Origin: UBA7803 sp041686955
Lineage (GTDB): Bacteria > Pseudomonadota > Gammaproteobacteria > Pseudomonadales > Azotimanducaceae
DNA: 64,000 bases
Reading direction: 5' to 3'
Assembly (NCBI GenBank): GCA_041686955.1
Contig: JAWLCV010000010.1
Location: forward strand, 15,122 to 79,121
The translations under genes were made by a program, and so were the position numbers. A model generated the notes under the pieces. The model did not search any database. It was not told the DNA's origin and was given only the letters and a program-made list of their open reading frames with translations. Shown here one piece after another: positions 54,005 to 62,940 of the stretch (its first letter is position 1; the number at the start of each line of letters is the position of its first letter).

Positions 54005-55279
54005 GTGCGGGCGTACTGGCAGTTCTACTGGCCCCTGGCCCTCACGGGCCTGGCCATGGTGCTGTCCATCCAGTTCCAGAACGCCGCGCTCGCACGCTTT
54101 CCAGAGGCCGCCACGGAGCTGGCCGTGTTCGCCCTGGCCTACGGCACGTTCGGCTTCTTCCGCGCCAGCCTGAACTTCATCAGCCAGCTCACCAACGTCT
54201 ACGCCCGCAGCCCACAGGCGACGCGCAAGACCTTCCGCTTCGTCGCCGGCGTGGGCGCCGGGCTGATGGTGCCGCTGCTCGCCCTGGGACACCTGGACGC
54301 CGGCGAGCGGCTGTTGCAGCAGGTCTACCACATCGACGCCGCCCTCGCCGGCCGGGTGCGCGAGTATCTCCAGTACCTGGCTCCCCTGGTGGTGATCTCG
54401 GCCCTGCGCTTCTACTACACGGGGTTGCTCATTCAGGCGCGTCTGACGGGCTGGGTCACCCTGCTGAACGCCATTTTCCTCTCCACGGTGATCGCCGGCC
54501 TGGTGGCGGGATTCGCCCTGGGCCTGCGGCCCGTGGCGGTGCTGGTGGGCGCCGAGGCGGCGGCCATGCTGCTGCATCTCGCCGGCACCCTGCTCGTCGC
54601 GCGTGCCCGTTACCAGCCGCCGCGCCAGGCCGAGCACGAATCCCTCCGCTACCGGGAGCTGGCGGGCTTCTTCGTCCCCGTCTCGACCACGGGAATCATG
54701 TTCGCCCTCAGCCGGCCCGTGCTCTATGCCTTCGTCAGCCGCACACCCGGCGGCATCGTCGCCATCGCCGCCATGCGCGTGGCTTTCGACTTCTCCATGC
54801 TGTTCCAGCAGGCGGCCAACCAGTTCCGTCACTTCTTCGTCACCTTCGGTCTCGACGACCTCCCGGAGAAGCGCCGCTTCATGGCCCTGGTGTGCGCCGG
54901 CCTCACCGGCATCATGCTGCTGTTCGCCGTAACGCCGCTGTCGAACCTCATCTGGAAAGGCCTGATGCGAATCCCCGACGACGTCCGCGCGCTGTCCGTG
55001 GACGTGATGCTGGTGATGTGCCTAATGCCGGCGGTGATCGTCTTCCGCAACTACTTTCACGGCCGGCTCATGGTGGAACGCCGCACCGTGGGAATGGCGG
55101 CGGGCGCCATACTCCGGGTCGCCGGCATCTACGCCGCCTGTCAGGCGCTGTTCGGCCTCGGCTGGCTCAATCACGTAACCGCGGCGCTGGTTCTAATCCT
55201 TGGTTTCGTCATCGAGGCCGCCGTGGTAGTCCACGCGGCGCGCCGCCGGCCGGTCAGAACGGTAACGGGGAACGCGTGA
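54005..55279 (+). CDS. Multi-pass membrane protein, ANK (progressive ankylosis)-like
   Basis: A 424-residue integral membrane protein with about 10-12 hydrophobic helices. The opening YWPLALTGLAMVLSIQFQNAALARFPEA and the central TTGIMFALSRPVLYAFVSRTPGG are like vertebrate ANKH, as I remember it (YWPL..., SRPIVNLFVSRDLGG). ANKH exports ATP/pyrophosphate and citrate. The protein is also related to the MATE/MviN fold. GTG 54005 is used. Its 3' end overlaps the convergent SirB2 gene by 26 bases. Confidence 0.6.
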   Translation: MRAYWQFYWPLALTGLAMVLSIQFQNAALARFPEAATELAVFALAYGTFGFFRASLNFISQLTNVYARSPQATRKTFRFVAGVGAGLMVPLLALGHLDAGERLLQQVYHIDAALAGRVREYLQYLAPLVVISALRFYYTGLLIQARLTGWVTLLNAIFLSTVIAGLVAGFALGLRPVAVLVGAEAAAMLLHLAGTLLVARARYQPPRQAEHESLRYRELAGFFVPVSTTGIMFALSRPVLYAFVSRTPGGIVAIAAMRVAFDFSMLFQQAANQFRHFFVTFGLDDLPEKRRFMALVCAGLTGIMLLFAVTPLSNLIWKGLMRIPDDVRALSVDVMLVMCLMPAVIVFRNYFHGRLMVERRTVGMAAGAILRVAGIYAACQALFGLGWLNHVTAALVLILGFVIEAAVVVHAARRRPVRTVTGNA

Positions 55280-55613
55280 AGGCGACGGCGAAGATGTAGC
55301 CGACGGACAACAGGGCGCCGACGAACCCGGCCACCTGCAGCGGCTTGCCCGGCGCGCGCATGGTCAGCACGCCGAAGCCGATGTAGGCGAAGAGCCCGAC
55401 CAGCTTGGCGCCGAGCCACCCGGACACCGGGGAGAGGCTCAGCCGATAGGCCATGACGACTCCCAGCACCAGCAGCAGGGTGTCCACCACGTGCGGCGCC
55501 ACCTTCACCCACCGCTCCCGGCGCAGGGGCGAGTCGGTGAGCGCCCAGATGCCGCGGATCACGAAGCCCACCACGGTGAGGTACGCGAGCGCCACGTGGA
55601 ACGACTTGAGCAT
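55254..55613 (-). CDS. SirB2-like inner-membrane protein
   Basis: A 119-residue protein of four hydrophobic helices with HVALAYLTVVGFVIRG near the start, VVDTLLLVLGVVMAYR and AKLVGLFAYIGFGVL. The order and length match the SirB family, a small membrane protein of unknown function. GGGAGG precedes ATG 55613. It lies convergent to and overlaps the ANK-like gene. Confidence 0.82.
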   Translation of the reverse strand: MLKSFHVALAYLTVVGFVIRGIWALTDSPLRRERWVKVAPHVVDTLLLVLGVVMAYRLSLSPVSGWLGAKLVGLFAYIGFGVLTMRAPGKPLQVAGFVGALLSVGYIFAVAFTRSPLPF

Positions 55614-55745
55614 GAGGCCTCCCCCGATGTCGTGCGGTGAACCGTCCGCGACCATACGTCATCGGCCTCTGCTGCGAAAGCCGCCCGCCCCGCGAACCGG
55701 CTCGGTTATACTCGCGCCTCCTCGAGAGCACCCGGAACGGCCGAT

Positions 55746-56615
55746 ATGGAAGGACCCACCTCCCACATCTATTTCTCCCAGCGTCTGCGCCTGCACTACG
55801 TGGATTGGGGCAACGCAGGGGCGCCGCCCATGCTGCTCATCCACGGCGGCCGCGATCATTGCCGCAACTGGGACTGGGTCGCCCAGGCGTTCCGCGACGA
55901 GTACCACGTCATCGCCCCCGACCTGCGCGGCCACGGCGACTCCCAGTGGATGGTGGGCGGCAGCTACCATCAGGTGGATTACGTCTACGACATCGCCCAG
56001 CTCCTGCGCCAGACCGACATGAACCCGGTGACCATCATCGGCCACTCCCTGGGCGGCGCCATCTCGCTGCTCTACACCGGCCTGTTCCCGGAGACGGTCA
56101 CCAAGCTGGTGGCCATCGAGGGGCTGGGGCCGCCGCCGGATCTGGTGCGAAAGCGCATCGAGCAGCCGGCGGCCGATCGGCTGCATCTGTGGATCGACGA
56201 CCTGCGCAAGCTCTCCGGCCGCATGCCGCGCCGCTACGCCACCCTGGAGGACGCCTACGAGCGCATGCAGACGGAGAATCCGCACCTCACCGAGGCTCAG
56301 GCGCGGCATCTGACCATCCACGGCAGCAACCAGAACGAAGACGGCACCTATAGCTGGAAGTTCGACAACTACGTGCGGGTGTTCCCGCCCACCGGGCTCG
56401 CCTTCGACGAGCAGTACGCGCTGTGGTCGCGGATCACCTGCCCCACCCTGCTGGTGCGCGGCACCGAGTCCTGGGCGTCGGATCCGGAGAAGGACGGCCG
56501 GGCCGCGCACTTCCGCGACGCCCGGGTGGTGAACGTGGAGCGGGCCGGACATTGGGTCCACCACGACCGACTCGACGAGTTCCTGCGGATCACCCGGAAT
56601 TTCCTGGCGGGCTGA
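55746..56615 (+). CDS. Alpha/beta hydrolase
   Basis: A 289-residue hydrolase of the epoxide hydrolase/haloperoxidase-like group. LLIHGGRDHCRNWDW holds the oxyanion-hole region, DLRGHGDS is conserved, and the nucleophile is in IIGHSLGGAIS. The catalytic His lies in RAGHWVHHDR near the end. The substrate is unknown. It is followed 3 bases later by the CinA-like/nucleotidyltransferase gene. Confidence 0.88.
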   Translation: MEGPTSHIYFSQRLRLHYVDWGNAGAPPMLLIHGGRDHCRNWDWVAQAFRDEYHVIAPDLRGHGDSQWMVGGSYHQVDYVYDIAQLLRQTDMNPVTIIGHSLGGAISLLYTGLFPETVTKLVAIEGLGPPPDLVRKRIEQPAADRLHLWIDDLRKLSGRMPRRYATLEDAYERMQTENPHLTEAQARHLTIHGSNQNEDGTYSWKFDNYVRVFPPTGLAFDEQYALWSRITCPTLLVRGTESWASDPEKDGRAAHFRDARVVNVERAGHWVHHDRLDEFLRITRNFLAG

Positions 56616-56618
56616 AGG

Positions 56619-57725
56619 GTGAGCGGGCGCGCCGAGGGCCTTCATGCGTCGCCATGGCAGGGCGTCTTCTACGTCACCGGGGGCGGCAGCCTGCTGCTTT
56701 CCGAACTGCTCACCACGCCGGGCGCGTCGGCCACCGTGCTGGAGGCCCGGGTGCCGTACGACCAGACGGCGCTGGAAGAGATCCTCGGCCGTCACCCGGA
56801 CCAGGCCTGCTCCGACGCCACCGCGCGGGCGATGGCCATGGCGGCGTTCCAGCGGGCCCGCCATCTCGCAGGCGGCCGGCATGCCGGACGGACGTTCGGT
56901 CTCGGCTGCACGGCCAGCCTGGCCAGCCGCCGCGAGAAGCGCGGGGCGCATCGGGCGCACGTGGCCGTCCAGACGGAGAACCTCACGTGGGCGGCGCGTC
57001 TGGGCTTCCACGGGGATCGACACGAAGAGGAACAGGGGCTCCTGGAGCTGCTCTGGCACGCCCTGGGCCAGGTCGTCGAGCTGCCGCTCGCGGCCGCTCT
57101 GCCGGGCGAGCCGGAAGTCGCCTGCACCGTGGCCGAGCCGGCCTGGCGCCGGCTGATTCTCGGCGAGGAGCCCGCCCATGCGAGCCGGCCCCACGATGGC
57201 CGGCTGTTGATGCCGGGGGCTTTCAACCCGCTACACCACGCCCACCGGCGCATGCTCGAGATCGCCGAGCAGAAGACGGGACTCCCCGGCGCCTACGAGC
57301 TCTCCGTGGTCAACGTGGACAAGCCGCCGCTGGACTACCGCGAGATCGCCACCCGCCTCGAGCAGTTCGACCGGCCGGTCTGGCTGACCCGCCTGCCCAC
57401 CTTCGTGGAGAAAGCCCGGCGCTTCCGGGGCGCCCATTTCGTGGTGGGCGTCGATACCCTGGTCCGCATCATGGACAGCGGCTACTACGGCGGCATGGAG
57501 GCCCGGGACCAGGCGCTGGCGGAGCTCGGCGAGCTCGACACCCACTTCGTGGTGTTCGGGCGCGAGCTGGAGAACCGGTTCGTCTGCCTGTCGGATCTGA
57601 CCCTGCCGAGCCTGCTGGCAGATCTCTGCATCGAGGTGTCGCGGGAGGAGTTCTCCGAGCCGGTGTCCTCCACCGCGCTACGGCGCGGGTCCGTCACCGA
57701 CCCTTTCCCCGGGAAGGGCCCCTGA
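56619..57725 (+). CDS. Fusion of CinA-like domain and cytidylyltransferase-type nucleotidyltransferase domain
   Basis: A 368-residue protein. Residues about 15-120 resemble the CinA C-terminal domain (VTGGGSLLLSELL, LEARVPYDQ, FGLGCTASLAS, KRGAHRAHVAVQT). Residues about 195-360 form a HxGH-type nucleotidyltransferase: LLMPGAFNPLHHAHRRML, then LSVVNVDKPPL, FVVGVDTLVRI and EPVSSTALRRG near the end. A plant protein of the same two-part order is known to me, also of unassigned function. The nucleotidyltransferase part suggests NMN or pantetheine-type adenylation. GTG 56619 is used. The end overlaps lysR by 48 bases. Confidence 0.82.
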   Translation: MSGRAEGLHASPWQGVFYVTGGGSLLLSELLTTPGASATVLEARVPYDQTALEEILGRHPDQACSDATARAMAMAAFQRARHLAGGRHAGRTFGLGCTASLASRREKRGAHRAHVAVQTENLTWAARLGFHGDRHEEEQGLLELLWHALGQVVELPLAAALPGEPEVACTVAEPAWRRLILGEEPAHASRPHDGRLLMPGAFNPLHHAHRRMLEIAEQKTGLPGAYELSVVNVDKPPLDYREIATRLEQFDRPVWLTRLPTFVEKARRFRGAHFVVGVDTLVRIMDSGYYGGMEARDQALAELGELDTHFVVFGRELENRFVCLSDLTLPSLLADLCIEVSREEFSEPVSSTALRRGSVTDPFPGKGP

Positions 57726-58592
57726 GGCGACCAGGTTGGTCTGCAGATAATCGATGAACACCCGCACCCGGGCCGGCAGCGCCCGGCTGCGATAGAACAG
57801 CGCCACGGACAGGGCCACCGGCTCCCGGGGCAAACCCACCGGCGCCAGTCGCCCGGCGCGCACCGCAGCGTCTGCCAGCAGCACCGGCGCCTTGACGATC
57901 CCGCCACCGAGCTCCGCCGCGCGCAGGCGCAGCGCCAGGCTGTCGAGGGTGAGGGCCGGCGTCATCGCCACACTCTCGACCCGGCGCCCGGCTCGAAAGT
58001 GCCAGAGCGGCTCGTCCACCGGCAGCACCGCCGGCAGGTGCTGCAGCCGCTGCAGGGACACCAGCGGTTCCCGCACGGCGCCGGGGGCGGCAAACACCCC
58101 CTGCCGCAGGCTCAGGAACGGCACCGCAATCCAGTCGGACGCGGGCAACGCCCATTCGTAGACCAGCAAGGTCAGGTCGAACCGATCGGGATCCGCCAGG
58201 GCGCTGCGCTGGTAGTGGTCACACTCCACGGCGATGCCCGGGTAGGCCCGGGCGAACCCGGTGAGGAGACGGGCCAGTTCATCGGTGAGGAGCTCCGCGG
58301 GCACCTGCAGGCGCAGCGGCCCTGCCGGCTCACGCTGCAGGGAACGGAACTCCTCACCCAGACCCTCGAGCTCGTCGAGCAACGGCGCCGCGGCGGCGAG
58401 CAGACGCCGGCCGTCCTCGCTGAGGCTGAGGCGCCGGGTGGTGCGGTGAATCATCCGGGCGCCCAGGTACCGCTCGAACGCCGCAACCCGCCGGCTCAAC
58501 GTGCCTTTGGGCATCCCCAGGGCTCGGGCGGCGGCGCTGAACGAACCGGCCCGGGCCACGGCGGCGAACAATCGCAGGTCTTCGAGGTTCAT
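57678..58592 (-). CDS. LysR family transcriptional regulator
   Basis: A 304-residue LysR protein. The N-terminal DLRLFAAVARAGSFSAAARALGMPKGTLSRRVAAFERYLGARM (cited in part) is the winged HTH, and the effector-binding domain begins near residue 90. It resembles regulators of aromatic or ester metabolism (PGIAVECDHY, RVRVFIDYLQTNLVA near the end). It diverges from the thioredoxin gene and may regulate it or the neighbouring hydrolases; the target is unknown. Confidence 0.88.
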   Translation of the reverse strand: MNLEDLRLFAAVARAGSFSAAARALGMPKGTLSRRVAAFERYLGARMIHRTTRRLSLSEDGRRLLAAAAPLLDELEGLGEEFRSLQREPAGPLRLQVPAELLTDELARLLTGFARAYPGIAVECDHYQRSALADPDRFDLTLLVYEWALPASDWIAVPFLSLRQGVFAAPGAVREPLVSLQRLQHLPAVLPVDEPLWHFRAGRRVESVAMTPALTLDSLALRLRAAELGGGIVKAPVLLADAAVRAGRLAPVGLPREPVALSVALFYRSRALPARVRVFIDYLQTNLVASGALPGERVGDGPAP

Positions 58593-58719
58593 CACGCGCT
58601 CCGCGGCTGCGTCAGGGACTGTCTCATTATCGGAACAATGTAGCTGCTTTTGCCCAACTAGTTGCCAGGTCGGGTCGTCTGTAGCGTATCCCCCAACTCA
58701 CCTCGAACCGGAGATACCC

Positions 58720-59028
58720 GTGACCACCACATCGGATCTGGAACGACAGTGGACAGCCGCGCTCACCGCCCCCGGCACCGTGCTCGTCAAGTTCAGCGCC
58801 CCCTGGTGCGGCCCGTGCAAAGCCATGGAACCCCAGCTGCGCCAGCTCGAGGCCTCGCCGGACACCCCGCCCCTGGTGCGGGTGGACGTGGAGGCGGCCC
58901 CGGGGCTCGCCGCCAGGTACGGCGTCAGAGCGATGCCGACCCTGATGCTGCTGCAGGACGGCGAGCCGGTGCGCAGCGTGGTGGGGCTGCAGACCTACCC
59001 CCAGCTCGTGAACTTCCTGACCGCCTGA
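58720..59028 (+). CDS. Thioredoxin
   Basis: A 102-residue thioredoxin-fold protein. The redox site is APWCGPCKAM with Cys30 and Cys33, and the cis-Pro is in RAMPTLMLL. The N-terminus is short and no signal peptide is present, so it acts in the cytoplasm. GTG 58720 is chosen: GGAG lies about 7 bases upstream, whereas the long left extension overlaps the divergent lysR gene. Confidence 0.9.
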   Translation: MTTTSDLERQWTAALTAPGTVLVKFSAPWCGPCKAMEPQLRQLEASPDTPPLVRVDVEAAPGLAARYGVRAMPTLMLLQDGEPVRSVVGLQTYPQLVNFLTA

Positions 59029-59167
59029 GCGCTCCGGTTGGCTGAAGCTCCGGGGCACGACGCGCACCGAGCCGGCATGTCCAACAGGCAGGAATCGAGG
59101 TTGCAGCCATACGGCCGACCCGCAACACTGTCGGATACGCCCTTGCCCGAGAGTGGAGCTCGAGAAC

Positions 59168-59731
59168 ATGGTCAGCAAGCGGCCCGGACCGGGATGGGTG
59201 GCCTCGACGCTCTTACTGCTTTGCTCGGTCGCCGGCTGTGCTGCAGTCGGCGGCCCCGGGCCCGAATGGGCGAGCGCGCCGGACGCGAATCTGCCGGCCT
59301 TCTCGACGTACGCCTGGGCGGAGGGCCCCGGCGACACGCCGCAGACGGTGCTGGATTCCCAGGTTCGCCAGGCGCTGCGCGCCGAGCTGCTGAAGAAGGG
59401 TTACCGTGAGTCGCCGGACGCCCCGGACTTCCTGGTCGGTTACTACACGGTCGAGCATCAACGGGGCCAGCGTTCCAGCCCGGTGACCATCGGCATCGGC
59501 GTGGGAACGTGGGGTCGCCACGTCGGCGGCTCGGTCGGCACGTCGGTCGGGGTGGGTGGCGGCGGTGACCCGGATCTGCGCTACCGGCTCGCGATCCGCG
59601 CGGTGGAACGGGACGGAGGCCACGAACTGTGGACAGGCGCTACCACGGCCTTCAAGCTCCCGGCGGACGCGGGTGTGGTGAATCGCGCCGTGGCCGGCGT
59701 CATGCGCGGGTTTCCCGATCGGGAAGAATGA
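59168..59731 (+). CDS. DUF4136 lipoprotein
   Basis: A 187-residue lipoprotein. The signal peptide LLLLCSVAGC ends in the lipidated Cys. LPAFSTYAWAEGPGD, ELLKKGYRESPDAPDFLVGYY and LAIRAVERDGGHELWTGA give the DUF4136 fold of beta strands. A Gly-rich loop (GIGVGTWGRHVGGSVGTSVGVGGGG) lies in the middle. ATG 59168 is preferred; GTG 59153 is just upstream. Confidence 0.82.
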   Translation: MVSKRPGPGWVASTLLLLCSVAGCAAVGGPGPEWASAPDANLPAFSTYAWAEGPGDTPQTVLDSQVRQALRAELLKKGYRESPDAPDFLVGYYTVEHQRGQRSSPVTIGIGVGTWGRHVGGSVGTSVGVGGGGDPDLRYRLAIRAVERDGGHELWTGATTAFKLPADAGVVNRAVAGVMRGFPDREE

Positions 59732-59742
59732 CGGCGCCGTGA

Positions 59743-60627
59743 CTACTCCAGGTCCTCCAGCCGCTTCGGCCAGTTGTCCTTGAGCAGCCGCGACAGGGCG
59801 CGGTCTGCCAGCAAGCGGCCGCCCGTCTGGCACCGGGCGCAGTAGTTGGCTTCGTTCTCTGCGTAGCGTATGCGCTGAACCGGCGACCCGCACACCGGGC
59901 ATGGCTCGCGGTACCGGCCGTGAACGGCCATCTCCGGATGGAACGCCGTGACCTTGGCGGGGAAGTCGTCGCCGGCCTCGCGGCGCAGGCGCTCCGTCCA
60001 CTCCGTCAGCACATCGACGCAGGCCCCGAACAGCCGCTCGAGTTCCTCGTCGCTCGCCGCGTGCGCCTGCTTGAAGGGGGAGAGGCGCGCCCGCAGCAGA
60101 ATCTCGTCGGAATAGGCGTTGCCGATGCCGGAGAGCACCCGCTGATCCGTGAGCGCGCGCTTCAGGGTGTGCCGGGTTTCCTTCAGCCGGGCCGCGAACG
60201 CCGGGTAGTCCGCCTCGAGCACCTCGAGGCCTCCGGGATCGAGCGCCGCCAATGCGTCGCCGCCCTGCACCAGCCGCAGCGAGGCCCGCCGCTTCTTGCC
60301 CGCCTCGGTGAACAGCAAGGTGCCTTCGGTGAAGTCGAGCGCCGCCAGGCCCACCCGCTTCGGCACGGCAGCCCCGGCGGCGCGCCACTGCAGCCGCCCG
60401 GCGATCATGAGATGCAGCACGACGAAGTAGTCGCCCTCCAGCTCGATCACGAGCTGCTTGGCGAGCCGCGAGCAGCCGGTCACCCGCCGCCCGCCGACCT
60501 CGCCGATCCCCGGCGTCACGGTGCGCAGCACGAAGGGACTCACCAGCCGGATGCCCTCGAGTGTCCTGTCCCGGACCCGCGCCTCCAGGTGCTCCCGATA
60601 GACCGTGAGGTCCGGCAGCTCAGGCAT
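59743..60627 (-). CDS. Formamidopyrimidine-DNA glycosylase/Nei family
   Basis: A 294-residue DNA glycosylase. It starts MPELPDL, giving the catalytic Pro2 and Glu3 after Met removal. LAKQLVIEL and FVVLHLMIAGRLQW are conserved. GIGNAYSDEIL contains the helix-two-turns-helix Asn, and the C-terminal zinc finger has CPVCGSPV and YCARCQTGG. It excises oxidised bases. It overlaps the upstream MATE gene by 8 bases. Whether Fpg or Nei specificity applies is not clear. Confidence 0.9.
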   Translation of the reverse strand: MPELPDLTVYREHLEARVRDRTLEGIRLVSPFVLRTVTPGIGEVGGRRVTGCSRLAKQLVIELEGDYFVVLHLMIAGRLQWRAAGAAVPKRVGLAALDFTEGTLLFTEAGKKRRASLRLVQGGDALAALDPGGLEVLEADYPAFAARLKETRHTLKRALTDQRVLSGIGNAYSDEILLRARLSPFKQAHAASDEELERLFGACVDVLTEWTERLRREAGDDFPAKVTAFHPEMAVHGRYREPCPVCGSPVQRIRYAENEANYCARCQTGGRLLADRALSRLLKDNWPKRLEDLE

Positions 60628-62005
60628 GCCGGATGCCCATCTCCTCGGTGTGGATGACCGTGCGCCAGCGGCCGCCGTGGAACCGCCAGACGAGCAGTGC
60701 GCCCTTCAGCATGTAGTCACCGATCAGCGCCGCGTACACCCAGAATACCGGGAGCCCGAGATAAGTGGCCAGCGCCGCGAGCCCGCAGCGCATCCCGATG
60801 AGCCCCAGGAACGTCGCCACCAGCGGGAACCGCGTGTCCCCCGCTCCCCGCAGCGCCCCGCCGATGGCGAAGTCCACGGCCATGAGCGGCATCATGGAAC
60901 CCAGCACGTGAATGAACTGCACCGTGTACTCGATGGTGAGCGGCTCGTCGCCCAGGAAGAACACCGCCAGCCCCTGGGAGTAGTACACCACCAGCGCCCC
61001 CAGCGAGCCCATGATCACCATGGCGAGCCACATGGCACGCCAGCCGCTGCGGGTGGCGGCGGCGTGGTCGCTGGCCCCGAGGTGCTGGCCCACCAGGGTG
61101 GAGCCGGCGATGGAGAAGCCGAAGCCCACGGTCATGCACACGGTCAGCAGATTGACGCCGATGTTGTACGCGGCGAAGGCCTCGGTGCCGTAGAAGTTGC
61201 CGATGAGCATCAGGAACGCGAAGAAGCCCACCTGGAACACGCCCTGCTCCACGGCGGCGGGATAGCCGATGTCGAGGAGCTGCTTGAGGCGGTGACGCCG
61301 CCACCAGCCGCCGCTGACGTGCTTGACCCGGAACTTGTTCCTCACCCAGAGCCCGAGCAGCACCACGGCGCCCACGCTGAAGGAGATACCCAGAGCGATG
61401 GCGGCGCCGGCCACGCCGAGGTGCGGGAATCCCCAGTTTCCGAGCACCAGCGCGTACAGCAACGGCAGGTTCAGGAGATTCATGGCGCCGCTGATCCACA
61501 ACGGCGACCAGGCGTCGCCGGAGGCGCGCAGCGCCGCGCTCAGGATGAAGTTCACGGCGAAGGCCACGTTGAACACGCTCAGCCAGCGGATGTTCGCGGC
61601 GGCCAGCTCCAGGGTGTGGGGATCGAGCCCGAACACGCCCGCCACCTGGCGCGCGAACAGCAGGCCCAGCCCGGTCACGGCCAGGGCGAATGCCCCGGCG
61701 AGCACCAGGGAGGCCATGGTGATGCGGCTCGCCTCGCGGTAGTCCCGCGCCCCCCAGGCCCGGGAGACCAGCGCCGTGGTACCCACGCTCACCGCCATGA
61801 GGATCGCCTGCATGGCGAAGAAAACCCGCTGGCCCGCGCCCACCGCCGCCAGCGCCTGAGCGCCCAGCTCGCCGACGAACTTGGTCTGCGCCATGGCGAC
61901 GATGGTGAACGACAGGTTGCCGAGGATGGACGGCAACGCCAGCTCCCAGATCCCCGGGCGCCGCTCCTCCGCCGGAGCGATCTGGACCTCCTCCACCGTT
62001 GCCAC
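60620..62005 (-). CDS. MATE family efflux transporter
   Basis: A 461-residue multidrug/toxin efflux protein with 12 predicted membrane helices. ELALPSILGNLSFTIVAMAQTKFVG (cited in part), VSVGTTALVSRAWGARD and GALRGAGDTRFPL are typical of the MATE/DinF type. GTG 62005 is chosen as start because sequence beyond it reads into the crotonase promoter region and lacks family similarity. Operon with the glycosylase. Confidence 0.88.
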   Translation of the reverse strand: MATVEEVQIAPAEERRPGIWELALPSILGNLSFTIVAMAQTKFVGELGAQALAAVGAGQRVFFAMQAILMAVSVGTTALVSRAWGARDYREASRITMASLVLAGAFALAVTGLGLLFARQVAGVFGLDPHTLELAAANIRWLSVFNVAFAVNFILSAALRASGDAWSPLWISGAMNLLNLPLLYALVLGNWGFPHLGVAGAAIALGISFSVGAVVLLGLWVRNKFRVKHVSGGWWRRHRLKQLLDIGYPAAVEQGVFQVGFFAFLMLIGNFYGTEAFAAYNIGVNLLTVCMTVGFGFSIAGSTLVGQHLGASDHAAATRSGWRAMWLAMVIMGSLGALVVYYSQGLAVFFLGDEPLTIEYTVQFIHVLGSMMPLMAVDFAIGGALRGAGDTRFPLVATFLGLIGMRCGLAALATYLGLPVFWVYAALIGDYMLKGALLVWRFHGGRWRTVIHTEEMGIRHA

Positions 62006-62125
62006 TGCCGTGCGTAACCTCGACCCGACTGCTACTATTTCCCGCTCTTTCGCGGGCGCCCGAGAAGAACCGTCCGACGCACCGGCCGCCGGGCCGACGC
62101 GCAAACACTGCTGGGAACACAGACC

Positions 62126-62926
62126 ATGACCGAGTACACCGACATTGCCGTGACCGTCGACGACCACGTGATGACCGTCGAGATTCAACGCCCGCCGAAC
62201 AACTTCTTCGACCACTCTCTCATTGGTCAGATAGCGAACGCGTTCGCGGCAGCCGACGACGACCCCGATTGCCGGGCCATTGTGCTGGCCGCCGAGGGGA
62301 AGCACTTCTGCGCCGGAGCGAATTTCGGAAGCGGCAAGGACGATGATTCCGGAAGCCGTGATTTTACCGAGGAAGGATTTCGAAACACCACCGGAATTCT
62401 GTATCGGGAAGCGGCCCGGCTGTTCGCCAACACCAAGCCGGTGGTCGGCGCCATCCACGGCGCCGCCATCGGCGGCGGCCTGGGCCTCGCCCTGGTGCCG
62501 GACTTCCGGGTGGCGTGCCCGGAGGCGCGGTTCGCCGCCAACTTCGTCAAGCTCGGCATCCATCAGGGCTTCGGCATCTCCGTCACCCTGCCGCGGATCG
62601 TCGGCCACCAGGCGGCGGCCATGATGCTGCTCACCGGCCGCCGCGTCGGCGGCGAGGAGGCCCTCGAGCTCGGCCTGGTGGACGTGCTCACCGACCAGGC
62701 GAACGTGCGGTCGCGGGCGCTGGAGCTGGCGCGGGAGATCGCGGAGAACGCACCCCTGGCCGTCAAGTCGGTGCGGGCCACCCTGCGCGGCGACCTGGCG
62801 GAGGCGGTGGCGAAAGCCACCGAGCACGAGCTGTCCGAGCAGCAATGGCTGCGGGCGACGGAGGACGCTCAGGAAGGCATCCGGGCCGTGGCGGAACGCC
62901 GGCCGGGCAACTTCAAAGCCAAGTGA
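62126..62926 (+). CDS. Enoyl-CoA hydratase/isomerase family protein
   Basis: A 266-residue crotonase. AEGKHFCAGANFGSGKDD (first oxyanion hole), GAIHGAAIGGGLGLALVPDFRVA (cited in part) and FVKLGIHQGFGISVTLPRIVG are clear. GGGLGLAL has Gly where true hydratases carry Glu, so it may be an isomerase or have a modified function. It is followed 14 bases later by the LLM oxidoreductase gene. Confidence 0.88.
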   Translation: MTEYTDIAVTVDDHVMTVEIQRPPNNFFDHSLIGQIANAFAAADDDPDCRAIVLAAEGKHFCAGANFGSGKDDDSGSRDFTEEGFRNTTGILYREAARLFANTKPVVGAIHGAAIGGGLGLALVPDFRVACPEARFAANFVKLGIHQGFGISVTLPRIVGHQAAAMMLLTGRRVGGEEALELGLVDVLTDQANVRSRALELAREIAENAPLAVKSVRATLRGDLAEAVAKATEHELSEQQWLRATEDAQEGIRAVAERRPGNFKAK

Positions 62927-62940
62927 ACCAGGAGGACACC

